Assembly: GCA_003232445.1 (NCBI GenBank)
Contig: QIJM01000567.1
Coordinates: 1 to 15,903 of the forward strand
Source of the DNA: Paraglaciecola arctica
GTDB taxonomy: Bacteria; Pseudomonadota; Gammaproteobacteria; Enterobacterales; Alteromonadaceae
DNA: 15,903 nucleotides
Reading direction: 5' to 3'
Each line of letters opens with the position of its first letter. Positions within the stretch are counted from its first letter, which is position 1. The notes under the pieces were generated by a model that saw only the letters and a list, made by a program, of their open reading frames with translations, was not told the origin of the DNA and ran no database searches. Shown here one piece after another: positions 1 through 7,448 of this stretch. The translations under genes were made by a program, and so were the position numbers.

Positions 1-403
1 CATCACGACGAATATTACGAATAGCCACTTTGCCTTGCTCAGCTTCGCCGCGTACAACACGAATTAAATCTTTACGACGCTCTTCAGTCAAAGCGGGCAT
101 AGGAATACGCATCACAGAACCCGCACTCATAGGATTAAGCCCTAAGTCCGATTGCATAATGGCCTTTTCAACCGCTTTTGCAGAACTTTTATCAAACACG
201 GTTAGTGCTAACGTGCGCGAATCTTCAGCGATAATATTAGCTAACTGTTTAAGTGGCGTGTTTGAGCCGTAATAAGGCACCATAATGCTATCTAGCAAGC
301 TAGGATGTGCGCGGCCAGTACGAATTTTTGAAAGCTGCCCTTTTAATACACTAATACTTTTTTCCATACGCTGACGCGCATCATCATTAATTTCGTCAAT
401 CAC
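1..403 (-). CDS. frr: Ribosome recycling factor, N-terminal 134 residues (cut by window edge)
   Basis: RRF, with EF-G, splits the post-termination ribosome so that subunits can be reused. The reading frame starts at GTG (401-403) and translates as MIDEINDDARQRMEK..., which lines up without gaps with E. coli RRF. SKIRTGRA, DLGLNP and LTEERRKDL are all present, and the visible part ends in RNIRRD with Arg129 and Arg132, the ribosome-contacting arginines of the family. AGGAAA (about 410-415) is a good ribosome binding site, which supports the GTG start. The C-terminal part of domain I (about 50 residues) lies outside the window. The gap to the pyrH stop codon is only 16 bp, so frr is almost certainly co-transcribed with pyrH. 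Identification is secure; the GTG start is well supported. Confidence 0.95.
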   Translation of the reverse strand, partial: MIDEINDDARQRMEKSISVLKGQLSKIRTGRAHPSLLDSIMVPYYGSNTPLKQLANIIAEDSRTLALTVFDKSSAKAVEKAIMQSDLGLNPMSAGSVMRIPMPALTEERRKDLIRVVRGEAEQGKVAIRNIRRD

Positions 404-419
404 GATAGTTTTCCTATTT

Positions 420-1160
420 CTACTTTATTTCTTCAGGGTGGCAGATCAACGTACCTACATCTTCACCCATCACAACTGCCTTCATACAGCCAGGTGTATT
501 CATGTTAAAAACACGAATTGGCACGTTATGATCGCGAGCGAGGGTAAAAGCGGCCAAATCCATCACTTTTAATTCTTTGTCTAGTACTTCAGCATAAGAC
601 AATACTTTGTATAATTTTGCTTCTGGGTTTGTAGCCGGATCGTCGTCGTATACACCATCTACTTTGGTGCCTTTTAACACCGCATCTGCCTCGATTTCAA
701 TGCCGCGCAAACAAGCGGCTGAGTCAGTGGTGAAAAATGGATTACCAGTACCGGCAGAAAAAATCACCACCCGACCAGATTTTAATAAACTGATAGCCTC
801 TGCCCAGTTGTAAGCGTCACACACACCATTAAGTGGGATGGCAGACATCAAACGGGCATTAACAAAAGCACGGTGCAACGCATCACGCATAGCAAGACCG
901 TTCATTACAGTGGCCAACATACCCATATGGTCACCGACCACACGGTTCATGCCAGCTTTAGCCAAACCTTCTCCTCGAAAAATGTTACCCCCACCGATAA
1001 CCAATCCCACTTCCACACCCAGTTCAACTATTTCTTTGATTTCTTGAGCCATGCGCTCTAACACTTTAGGATCGATGCCGAAGCCTTCGTCTCCCATTAG
1101 TGCTTCACCACTTAGTTTTAACAATATTCTTCGATAAGCGGACTTAGCTGCGATACTCAT
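420..1160 (-). CDS. pyrH: UMP kinase
   Basis: Phosphorylates UMP to UDP with ATP in pyrimidine nucleotide synthesis; a cytosolic homohexamer of the amino acid kinase fold, activated by GTP and inhibited by UTP in the family. The 246-residue protein is close to E. coli PyrH over its whole length. Visible motifs are KLSGEAL with Lys15, the VIGGGN loop (residues 54-59) with FRG after it, DHMGMLAT (77-84), GTGNPFFTTDSAA (137-149) and the KVDGVYDDDP segment near 167-175 that binds nucleotide. It starts with ATG behind AAGGA. The gene lies between tsf and frr in the usual gammaproteobacterial order. A terminator separates it from tsf and it has its own candidate promoter, so pyrH-frr is probably a separate unit. 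Confidence 0.98.
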   Translation of the reverse strand: MSIAAKSAYRRILLKLSGEALMGDEGFGIDPKVLERMAQEIKEIVELGVEVGLVIGGGNIFRGEGLAKAGMNRVVGDHMGMLATVMNGLAMRDALHRAFVNARLMSAIPLNGVCDAYNWAEAISLLKSGRVVIFSAGTGNPFFTTDSAACLRGIEIEADAVLKGTKVDGVYDDDPATNPEAKLYKVLSYAEVLDKELKVMDLAAFTLARDHNVPIRVFNMNTPGCMKAVVMGEDVGTLICHPEEIK

Positions 1161-1220
1161 AGATTGTTATTTCCTTAAGGTGATAAAGGCGGCGATGATA
1201 AAGGGTCTGTAGGCCTATTC

Positions 1221-1249
1221 TATATAAGCTCAAGTTGTCTCAAAACCAA
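1221..1249 (-). promoter_or_regulatory. Candidate sigma-70 promoter of pyrH-frr
   Basis: Reading the minus strand, TTGGTT (1244-1249) and TATATA (1221-1226) are separated by 17 bp. They lie downstream of the tsf terminator and about 60 bp before the pyrH start. An alternative pair, TTGAGA with TAGAAT at 15 bp, overlaps it. The position fits the need for a separate pyrH start, but the boxes are only moderate matches. Confidence 0.4.
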
Positions 1250-1273
1250 AGATTCAAAACAATATGGGTATAC

Positions 1274-1301
1274 AATAAAAAGCACCTCAATTTGAGGTGC
1301 T
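1274..1301 (-). terminator. Rho-independent terminator after tsf
   Basis: On the minus strand a perfect 9-bp stem, AGCACCTCA / TGAGGTGCT (arms at 1293-1301 and 1281-1289), closes a 3-nt loop and is followed at once by TTTTATTG. It lies about 80 bp past the tsf stop codon and would end the rpsB-tsf transcript before pyrH. Confidence 0.85.
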
Positions 1302-1306
1302 CGTAT

Positions 1307-1340
1307 TATACCCAAACAACTTTAAAATGCATGTTTCAGC
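1307..1340. repeat. Possible diverged intergenic repeat, copy A
   Basis: This stretch between tsf and its terminator starts TATACCCA and contains AAAATG followed by GTTT and AGC. It aligns with 15057-15089 upstream of trmJ/suhB at about 26 of 34 positions with one gap. I infer two diverged copies of a small intergenic repeat of this lineage, but similarity at this level over so short a length could be chance. Confidence 0.3.
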
Positions 1341-1381
1341 GTGAATTAAAATTGATATTGGTATTCATGCCTATGGCATTT

Positions 1382-2254
1382 TTATTTTTTAACGGCTGCC
1401 ATTTGCGCAGCAACTTCAGCAGCAAAGTCTTCTTCTTTTTTCTCGATGCCTTCACCTACTTCAAAACGTACGAAGTTAATCACATCGGCACCTTTTGATT
1501 TAAGTAAATCAGCAACTAGAATAGAAGGGTTTTTGACGAAAGGCTGACCTGTCAAACTTATTTCGCCAGTGAATTTCTTCATACGCCCAGAAATCATTTT
1601 TTCTGCAATTTCAGGTGGTTTACCAGATTGAAGAGCGATATCAAGCTGAATTTCTTTTTCTTTAGCAACCACTTCAGCAGGCACATCTTCAGGCTTCACA
1701 AATTGCGGGCTAGAAGCGGCAACATGCATAGCGATGTCTTTAGCCAATTCTTCATCACCGCCTTGTAGAATCGCGATAACACCAATACGGGCACTATGCA
1801 CATAAGCACCAAGGTTATCACCTTCAACAGTGATCACACGGCGAGGACTGATATTCTCGCCAATTTTGGTGACTAAAGTGTCACGTAAATCACTGATTTT
1901 AACGCCATCAACTTCAGTATTATTTAGTGTGTCCATATCGTTAATTTTATTTGCAAATGCAACTTCAATTAACTGTTGACCGAACTTGATAAAACCATCA
2001 TCACGAGCAACGAAGTCAGTTTCACTGTTGACTTCCATCATAGTTGCTACACCATTAGCAATTTTAGTCAAAATCACACCTTCAGCGGCGATACGACCTG
2101 CCTTTTTAGCGGCTTTCGCTTGACCATTTTTACGCATATTTTCGATTGCCAGCTCGATGTCGCCATCGGTTTCAACCAAGGCCTTTTTACAATCAAGCAT
2201 GCCGGCGGCTGTACGCTCACGCAATTCTTTAACTAGGGCTGCAGTCACTGCCAT
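1382..2254 (-). CDS. tsf: Elongation factor Ts
   Basis: EF-Ts is the guanine nucleotide exchange factor that recycles EF-Tu from its GDP to its GTP form. The 290-residue product matches E. coli EF-Ts throughout. It has the N-terminal UBA-like domain LVKELRERTAAGMLDCKKAL (residues 7-26), the TDFVARD motif with Asp80 and Phe81 that insert beside the EF-Tu magnesium site, the GENISPRRV segment, the IAMHVAAS core, and the conserved end FEVGEGIEKKEEDFAAEVA. The ATG start has GAGGAAA at a good distance. It follows rpsB in the standard order, with a structured spacer of about 125 bp that probably lowers or tunes its expression relative to S2. Confidence 0.98.
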   Translation of the reverse strand: MAVTAALVKELRERTAAGMLDCKKALVETDGDIELAIENMRKNGQAKAAKKAGRIAAEGVILTKIANGVATMMEVNSETDFVARDDGFIKFGQQLIEVAFANKINDMDTLNNTEVDGVKISDLRDTLVTKIGENISPRRVITVEGDNLGAYVHSARIGVIAILQGGDEELAKDIAMHVAASSPQFVKPEDVPAEVVAKEKEIQLDIALQSGKPPEIAEKMISGRMKKFTGEISLTGQPFVKNPSILVADLLKSKGADVINFVRFEVGEGIEKKEEDFAAEVAAQMAAVKK

Positions 2255-2290
2255 TTTCGTTTCCTCAGCAAAATAATTTGATATTAAACA

Positions 2291-2317
2291 TTTAAAAACA
2301 GGGGCGAAGCCCCCGTT
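2291..2317 (-). terminator. Attenuator-like terminator between rpsB and tsf
   Basis: The minus strand folds AACGGGGGC / GCCCCTGTT around a TTC loop: 9 bp with one G-T pair (arms 2309-2317 and 2297-2305), continuing into TTTTTAAA. This has the form of an intrinsic terminator, but it lies inside the rpsB-tsf operon, 37 bp before the tsf start. Partial read-through would give more S2 mRNA than EF-Ts mRNA. Confidence 0.7.
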
Positions 2318-2331
2318 TGATTTATTCGTGT

Positions 2332-2356
2332 TAGGTAGCGAGATACTCGTTACCTA
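2332..2356 (-). other. Second stem-loop in the rpsB-tsf spacer
   Basis: In the transcript, arms TAGGTAACGAG and CTCGCTACCTA enclose a 3-nt loop: 6 bp, one A-C mismatch, then 4 bp. No T-run follows, so it is not a terminator itself. It lies between the rpsB stop and the attenuator-like hairpin and could protect the rpsB 3' end or act in RNA processing. Confidence 0.45.
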
Positions 2357-2380
2357 TAGTGTCGTTTGTCGCCAGGCTGA

Positions 2381-3112
2381 TTACTCAGCCGCTTCTACGA
2401 ACTCACCTTTTTCAGCTTGCGCTTCTAAGTTTTGATCACGACCATTAAGAACAGCATCCGCTGCAGCGTTCAAATAAAGTTGAACAGCGCGGATAGCATC
2501 ATCATTACCAGGTATGATGTAATCAACGCCATCTGGATTTGAATTAGTATCAACAATTGAAACAACTGGGATACCCAAGTTGCCCGCTTCAGTGATAGCA
2601 ATGTGTTCATGGTCAGCATCAACAACGAATAACACATCTGGTAAACCACCCATGTTTTTAATTCCACCAAGACTAGTTTCAAGCTTGGTCATTTCGCGCG
2701 TCAGCATTAACACTTCTTTTTTGGTCAATTTTTCGAACGTACCGTCTTGGCTTTGCTGATCAAGTTCTTTTAAACGTTTGATTGACTGACGAACTGTTTT
2801 CCAGTTCGTTAACATTCCGCCTAACCAGCGTTTGTTAACATAAAATTGGTCACATTTGTCTGCGGCGTCTTTTACTGCATCACTTGCGGCGCGTTTAGTA
2901 CCAACAAAAAGGATTTTGCCTTTCTTAGAAGCTACGCCGCCAACAAAGTTAAGTGCTTCGTTGAACATAGGAACAGTTTTTTCAAGATTGATGATATGAA
3001 CTTTGTTACGTGAGCCGAAAATGAAAGGCTTCATTTTTGGGTTCCAGTAACGAGTTTGGTGTCCAAAGTGTACGCCTGCCTGAAGCATGTCGCGCATAGA
3101 TACATTTGCCAT
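2381..3112 (-). CDS. rpsB: 30S ribosomal protein S2
   Basis: Structural protein of the small ribosomal subunit, assembled late and needed for S1 binding. The 243-residue protein begins MANVSMRDMLQAGVHFGHQTRYWNP..., then has KVHIINLEKT, FVGTKRAA, WLGGMLTNWKT and SLGGIKNMGGLPD, and ends in an acidic tail, all as in E. coli S2 (241 residues). The ATG start has AAGGAA at good spacing. It heads the rpsB-tsf operon and is transcribed divergently from map, the usual gammaproteobacterial layout. In E. coli, S2 represses its own mRNA through the leader; the long structured leader here suggests the same control. Confidence 0.98.
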   Translation of the reverse strand: MANVSMRDMLQAGVHFGHQTRYWNPKMKPFIFGSRNKVHIINLEKTVPMFNEALNFVGGVASKKGKILFVGTKRAASDAVKDAADKCDQFYVNKRWLGGMLTNWKTVRQSIKRLKELDQQSQDGTFEKLTKKEVLMLTREMTKLETSLGGIKNMGGLPDVLFVVDADHEHIAITEAGNLGIPVVSIVDTNSNPDGVDYIIPGNDDAIRAVQLYLNAAADAVLNGRDQNLEAQAEKGEFVEAAE

Positions 3113-3288
3113 TATAAAGATTCCTTAATATGGGGTTAGGCCTCCATACATCCCAGTTCTCGATCCACTCAGAATAATTCTTCGTAGACACCCCGAAAAG
3201 TGTGTCGATGTATGTGTGATATTGACGCTAAGTTACTTAGCTACTTCGCGATAATTACGTGGGGCTTTCACCCTCATTAATTTCAGCG
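3113..3288 (-). ncRNA. rpsB leader RNA, counterpart of the t44/tff element (S2 autoregulation)
   Basis: The promoter placed here gives a 5' leader of about 175 nt before rpsB, in the same place (between map and rpsB, same strand as rpsB) as the t44/tff RNA of enterobacteria. Visible structure on the minus strand includes a perfect hairpin GCTAAG-TAA-CTTAGC (3227-3241), GACAC...GTGTC around ACTTTTCGGG, and TATGG...CCATA close to the ribosome binding site. Position and structure suggest an S2-responsive leader. I could not compare it base by base with the family model. Confidence 0.5.
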
Positions 3289-3294
3289 GTGCGC

Positions 3295-3323
3295 TTTATA
3301 GCATGGGGATGAGTTGTATTCAA
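3295..3323 (-). promoter_or_regulatory. rpsB-tsf promoter with GC-rich discriminator
   Basis: On the minus strand TTGAAT (3318-3323) and TATAAA (3295-3300) are exactly 17 bp apart, followed by GCGCACCGC before the likely start near 3288. GC-rich discriminators are typical of ppGpp/DksA-sensitive ribosomal promoters, so growth-rate (stringent) control is likely. Confidence 0.75.
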
Positions 3324-3331
3324 GTAAAGTC

Positions 3332-3355
3332 TTATACCAATCCATCCTAACAATT
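3332..3355. repeat. 24-bp exact repeat, copy 1 (upstream of the rpsB promoter)
   Basis: The stretch starting TTATACCAATCC and ending CTAACAATT occurs here and, identical over all 24 bp, at 7907-7930. This copy lies just upstream of the rpsB -35 box and away from coding sequence. The flanks differ, so this is a short dispersed repeat, not a large duplication. Confidence 0.75.
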
Positions 3356-3509
3356 AGCCACTATTGTTAAAAGTAGACACTTCACACCAACAGTGTTTGA
3401 GCATAGAGAGTAAATTTAATAAGCATATTTATTCAGCTCTGGCGGGATACAGTACGAAAAGATACAATAGTGACTATCTAAACGAATTGTATTTAGTAGG
3501 AATAAAGTA

Positions 3510-4301
3510 TTGCCCGCCACAATTAAAACAACAGCTGAAATTGAAAAAATGCGCGTCGCTGGCCGCCTTGCCGCAGATGTATTACAAATGATCGGTGAGT
3601 ATGTCAAAAAAGGCGTGACCACCAATGAGCTGGATCAGATTTGTCACGACTACATCGTTAATGTGCAAAAGTGCATCCCTGCTCCTCTTAATTATGGTAG
3701 TCCTCCTTTCCCTAAATCTATTTGCACTTCAGTCAACCATGTTATTTGTCATGGCATTCCAGCTGATAAACAACTTAAAGATGGTGACTCAGTCAATATT
3801 GACGTAACGGTCATTAAAGAGGGTTATCACGGCGATACATCAAAGATGTTTGTAGTGGGCAAACCCTCCATAATGACTGAAAGACTGATAAGAGTGACGC
3901 AAGAGTCTTTGTATAAAGGCATAAAAATGGTCAAGCCGGGCGCTCGTTTAGGCGACATTGGCCATGTTATTCAGCGGTATGCTGAAAGCCACAACTATTC
4001 AATTGTGCGTGAATATTGTGGTCACGGCATAGGTGCTAACTTCCATGAAGAGCCACAGGTAATGCATTACGGAAAACCCAACACCGGCGAAACCCTTGAA
4101 GAGGGAATGTGTTTTACCATTGAACCTATGATCAATGCAGGGAAGCGTCATTCAAAAGTGTTACCCGATAAATGGACTGTAGTCACTAAAGATCGCAGTT
4201 TAAGCACGCAGTGGGAACATACCTTGTTAGTCACTGCAAACGGTGTCGAAATATTAACCTTACGAGATGATGAAGAGATCGAGCGCGTAATTAACCACTA
4301 G
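3510..4301 (+). CDS. map: Methionine aminopeptidase, type I
   Basis: Removes the initiator methionine from nascent proteins whose second residue is small; a cytosolic metalloenzyme that is essential in E. coli. The 263-residue product is a full-length type Ia enzyme. All five metal ligands are present: Asp98 (NIDVTV), Asp109 (HGDTSKMF), His172 (GHGIG), Glu205 (TIEPM) and Glu236 (WEHT), together with His81 and His179 of the active site. The start is a rare TTG with AGGA 8 bp upstream. Its protein start, PATIKTTAEIEKMRVAGRL, aligns with E. coli from the first residues and no in-frame ATG is nearby, so TTG is the likely start. A TACAAT at 3463-3468 may be the -10 box, but no good -35 is seen. 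Next gene: glnD, about 100 bp downstream. Confidence 0.96.
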   Translation: MPATIKTTAEIEKMRVAGRLAADVLQMIGEYVKKGVTTNELDQICHDYIVNVQKCIPAPLNYGSPPFPKSICTSVNHVICHGIPADKQLKDGDSVNIDVTVIKEGYHGDTSKMFVVGKPSIMTERLIRVTQESLYKGIKMVKPGARLGDIGHVIQRYAESHNYSIVREYCGHGIGANFHEEPQVMHYGKPNTGETLEEGMCFTIEPMINAGKRHSKVLPDKWTVVTKDRSLSTQWEHTLLVTANGVEILTLRDDEEIERVINH

Positions 4302-4334
4302 CCAGAGATTGGGCTAGCTAAAATCAATCAAACC

Positions 4335-4380
4335 TTATGATAAATAATTATTACTAGCCATAAATAGTTATTTGTCATAA
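4335..4380 (+). other. Long AT-rich inverted repeat in front of glnD
   Basis: The arms 4335-4347 and 4368-4380 pair over 13 bp with a single U-G wobble around a 20-nt loop. The hairpin ends 19 bp before the annotated GTG of glnD. It lacks a T-run, so it is unlikely to be a terminator of map. It could be an RNA structure that affects glnD translation or an operator; the function is unknown. Confidence 0.5.
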
Positions 4381-4399
4381 CTCATGATTCACGTAATTT

Positions 4400-7039
4400 G
4401 TGCCAGTAAATCAGGCAGCCACCCGTTTAAAGGTATTCACATTGTCTTTACAAAGCCTACTTAGCCAAATAAAACTGATTAACAGTATAGATAATATTGC
4501 TGCCTACAAAACTATAGTGACAAACAGCTACGAGTGGCTAGACAGTGAATTGGGTAGAGGAGAAGTAACAGGACTCGTTCTGGGAAGAGCCACATTAGTC
4601 GATGCATTGCTCAGGCATATTTGGCAATTAATGGATTTGCATAAAGAGCAACATTTGGCCTTAGTTGCAGTGGGTGGATATGGACGAGGGCAACTGCAAC
4701 CCCACTCGGATATTGATTTATTACTGCTGAGTAAAAAGTCATTATCTAAAGATCAACAAGAGCATATTAGCCAGTTCATTACCCTGTTATGGGATATAGG
4801 ACTAGATGTTGGGCAATCAGTGCGCACCATCAAAGAAACGTTTCAACTGGCTAAACAAGACGTCACTGTAGCCACAAACTTAGTCGAAGCTCGTTTATTA
4901 AACGGCTGTCAGGCAACCTTTGAAGGCTTACGAGGATATTGGAGTAGTAAAGATTTTTTCTTAGCAAAATACCAGGAACAAAAACAACGTCATAGAAAAT
5001 TCAAAGATACTTCATATAACTTAGAGCCAAACGTGAAAGAAAGTCCAGGTTGCCTGCGTGATATCCAATCTATTGGCTGGGTGGCAAAGAAACATTTTAA
5101 TGCTACAGACGGCAAAGATTTACTAGAGCATGGTTATTTTAATCAACAGGAATTTGATGAATTAATAGAATGTCGTGAAAACCTTTGGCGAATTAGGTTT
5201 GCCTTACACATTGTGGCTGGGCGCAGCGAAAATCGACTGTTGTTTGACTATCAAACTGATGTTGCCACACGGCTAGGCTATGGTGACGAAGGTAAAGTGT
5301 CAGTAGAACGCATGATGAAAGCGTTTTTCAGAACCGTCAGGCGCATTAATGAACTGAACAAAATGTTAATGCAGCGCTTTAGTCAAGACGTTCTGAGCTT
5401 AAAAGTCAAACAACAAACCAAGATCAATAAACACTTTGAACTACTCGACGGCTATATTACGCCGACTAATGAGAACGTATTTGACTCTCCCGAAGCCATA
5501 TTACAATTTCTTCTACTGATTGCAGATACCCCTGAAATACAAGACTTACATTCAGGCTGCCTGCGTCAATTACGCGAGGCAAGACGGAAGTTTCGCAATC
5601 AATATTATGTAGAGCGAGCCGAATGTCGTGAGCTGTTTATACAACTTGCCAAACACCCTGGTTTCTTCGCGTTAGGCTGGGATATTATGCATAAACATGG
5701 CATTTTGCAGGCCTATATCCCACAGTGGGATCATATAGTAGGCATGATGCAATTTGATTTATTCCATGCCTACACAGTCGACGAACATACTCATCGGCTG
5801 GTAAAGAATATCTATCATTATTCGCGACCCGACAACAAAGAATTTCCCCGTTGTGGAAATATAGTAAAAAATCTTGATAAGCCAGAACTGTTATACATTG
5901 CCGCGATATATCACGATATTGGCAAGGGTCGCAATGGTGACCACTCCAAACTAGGTGCCGTGGACGTAGAAGAGTTTTGTCGCCACCATGGTATCAATGC
6001 CAAAGACACTGAACTGATTAGGTGGTTAGTGGAAAGTCATCTGTTAATGTCTGTTATCGCACAAAGACGAGATATTTATGATCCAACCGTTATCAACGAG
6101 TTTGCACAAGCGGTTCGTACACACAACAATTTAAACCACTTATATGTATTAACCCTCGCAGATATCAGGGCAACCAATGACAATCTATGGAACGATTGGA
6201 AAGCCACATTGTTAAGAGAGTTATATTTACTCACACAAAAAGCCCTAGATAATGGTTTAGAGTGTAAAGTCGCCTTGCAAGACAGGGTTAGCGAACATCA
6301 AGCCAAAGCTCTGGCCTCGATGCTCGAAAACGGCATGAACGAGACCCAAATATTACAGTTTTGGCAACGCCTGAGCGATGACTATTTTGCTCGTTTCAAA
6401 CCGGCGCAAATCGCATGGCACGCCAACCTAATTTTAGCCGCTCACCCTATGACCGACGACTTCTTGCTAGTTGGCACTAGCGCAGATACATCTAAAGCAG
6501 GTGCCGAGCTTATTGTGTATGGCAAAGATAAGCCTATGATGTTTTCCCAAATCGCCTCTGTTCTAGACAGCCGAAATTGCTCTATCCACGACGCACAAAT
6601 CATGCGCACTCAAGATGGTTACATGTTCGATAGCTTTATTATTTTTGAACATAACGGCGATAGGATCACCTCTGCATCACGTTTGGATGGTCTACGAAAC
6701 GCAGTAGAAACTCAGTTAAACAAACCGGGTGAAGAGCATATCAACAGGCGTAAAATGTCTCGGCAAATGAAACAGTTGGATGTAACAACCAAGGTTAGAT
6801 TTTACCCCAGCCAGACCAATGTCACTTTGGTTGAGCTTGAAGCATTAGATGCACCGGGGCTGCTCGCTAATATCAGTGAACAATTTATTGCGCTTAATTT
6901 CAAATTACACCAAGCGAAAATATCAACCATTGGAGAACGTGCAGAAGATTTGTTTATTGTGAGTAACGCACTTGACCAACCTTTGACTCAAACTGAACAA
7001 GTGCAGTTAAAGAAGCGACTGTGTGAAGCCTTAGATTAA
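4400..7039 (+). CDS. glnD: Bifunctional PII uridylyltransferase/uridylyl-removing enzyme
   Basis: Sensor of nitrogen status: it adds UMP to PII proteins (GlnB/GlnK) when glutamine is low and removes it when glutamine is high. The 879-residue protein (E. coli 890) has all family domains. The nucleotidyltransferase domain has GGYGRGQLQPHSDID (residues 92-106; Asp104 and Asp106 bind metal). The HD hydrolase domain has YHDIGKGRNGDHS (504-516; His505-Asp506). Two C-terminal ACT domains follow, starting near 703 and 808, the second with EALDAPGLLANI. One conserved SPGGLRD appears here as SPGCLRD. The start is uncertain: GTG at 4400 has no ribosome binding site, whereas TTG at 4442 has AAAGG 8 bp upstream and would give 865 residues. 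The gene follows map as in other gammaproteobacteria. Confidence 0.97.
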   Translation: MPVNQAATRLKVFTLSLQSLLSQIKLINSIDNIAAYKTIVTNSYEWLDSELGRGEVTGLVLGRATLVDALLRHIWQLMDLHKEQHLALVAVGGYGRGQLQPHSDIDLLLLSKKSLSKDQQEHISQFITLLWDIGLDVGQSVRTIKETFQLAKQDVTVATNLVEARLLNGCQATFEGLRGYWSSKDFFLAKYQEQKQRHRKFKDTSYNLEPNVKESPGCLRDIQSIGWVAKKHFNATDGKDLLEHGYFNQQEFDELIECRENLWRIRFALHIVAGRSENRLLFDYQTDVATRLGYGDEGKVSVERMMKAFFRTVRRINELNKMLMQRFSQDVLSLKVKQQTKINKHFELLDGYITPTNENVFDSPEAILQFLLLIADTPEIQDLHSGCLRQLREARRKFRNQYYVERAECRELFIQLAKHPGFFALGWDIMHKHGILQAYIPQWDHIVGMMQFDLFHAYTVDEHTHRLVKNIYHYSRPDNKEFPRCGNIVKNLDKPELLYIAAIYHDIGKGRNGDHSKLGAVDVEEFCRHHGINAKDTELIRWLVESHLLMSVIAQRRDIYDPTVINEFAQAVRTHNNLNHLYVLTLADIRATNDNLWNDWKATLLRELYLLTQKALDNGLECKVALQDRVSEHQAKALASMLENGMNETQILQFWQRLSDDYFARFKPAQIAWHANLILAAHPMTDDFLLVGTSADTSKAGAELIVYGKDKPMMFSQIASVLDSRNCSIHDAQIMRTQDGYMFDSFIIFEHNGDRITSASRLDGLRNAVETQLNKPGEEHINRRKMSRQMKQLDVTTKVRFYPSQTNVTLVELEALDAPGLLANISEQFIALNFKLHQAKISTIGERAEDLFIVSNALDQPLTQTEQVQLKKRLCEALD

Positions 7040-7093
7040 CGGGTCAATATAGGCATGGCCGCTCACATTCTTTATAGATAAAACACAAAAAAC

Positions 7094-7384
7094 CTAGGCT
7101 TTTTTCTGTTCAATATCCACTACATCCGCCTTTTCTTCAGTCAACAAAACATCAGCCGCAGTGCCTTTTAACAACTTGGCTAGAGAGGTTTTATTTTTAG
7201 ACAACATGATAGACAACTCTTCCAACACAGACACATCAAGCTTAATGCCTTTACCTTCAATGTACTCACTGAGGTTATCTGCCACATCGAGCATTTTATC
7301 GTACTGATCGGCTTCTTTTTTATCTGCGGTCACAAACTTCTCCAGCCCTTTGTGTTCAACTACATAACGTGTGATTACGGCCAT
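7094..7384 (-). CDS. yebG: YebG family SOS-induced protein
   Basis: A 96-residue protein, the same length as E. coli YebG. It shares the start MAV..YVV, the signature KKEADQYDKMLDVAD (residues 22-36), the EELSIMLSKNK segment (55-65) and an acidic C-terminus. YebG is a small, soluble, DNA damage-inducible protein of the LexA regulon whose biochemical role is not settled. The ATG start has GAGAG upstream. The gene is monocistronic, convergent with glnD (55 bp between stops), and has a near-perfect LexA site about 50 bp before its start. That site independently supports the identification. Confidence 0.92.
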   Translation of the reverse strand: MAVITRYVVEHKGLEKFVTADKKEADQYDKMLDVADNLSEYIEGKGIKLDVSVLEELSIMLSKNKTSLAKLLKGTAADVLLTEEKADVVDIEQKKA

Positions 7385-7409
7385 AATTTACTCTCTTTTG
7401 TTTAACTTT

Positions 7410-7439
7410 ATTGTATAAGAGTAACATAAATACTGTATA
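7410..7439 (-). promoter_or_regulatory. Candidate yebG promoter overlapped by the LexA box
   Basis: On the minus strand, TATACA (7434-7439, inside the LexA box) can serve as -35 and TATACA (7412-7417, spacer 16) or TACAAT (7410-7415, spacer 18) as -10. Bound LexA would cover the -35, the usual arrangement of an SOS promoter. Confidence 0.5.
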
Positions 7440-7448
7440 TAAAAACAG
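7433..7448. promoter_or_regulatory. LexA (SOS) box of yebG
   Basis: CTGT at 7433-7436 and ACAG at 7445-7448 are separated by 8 AT-only bases, the LexA consensus of gammaproteobacteria, with TA before it and TTA after. It lies about 50 bp before yebG, a known LexA target, so damage-inducible control is well supported. Confidence 0.92.

Noticed and set aside
1367..1390. ATGCC-TAT-GGCAT followed by a T-run on the plus strand
   Set aside because: Looks like a plus-strand terminator, but the stem is only 5 bp and no plus-strand transcript is expected here; the T-rich stretch is the end of tsf.
4298..4317. CTAGCC / GGCTAG hairpin at the map stop codon as a terminator
   Set aside because: Short 6-bp stem without a T-run afterwards; read-through into glnD is more likely.
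7082..7108. A-rich, CCTAGG, T-rich palindrome between glnD and yebG as a bidirectional terminator
   Set aside because: The GC core is itself a 6-base palindrome and leaves almost no loop; the stem would be weak A-T pairs. It also includes the yebG stop.
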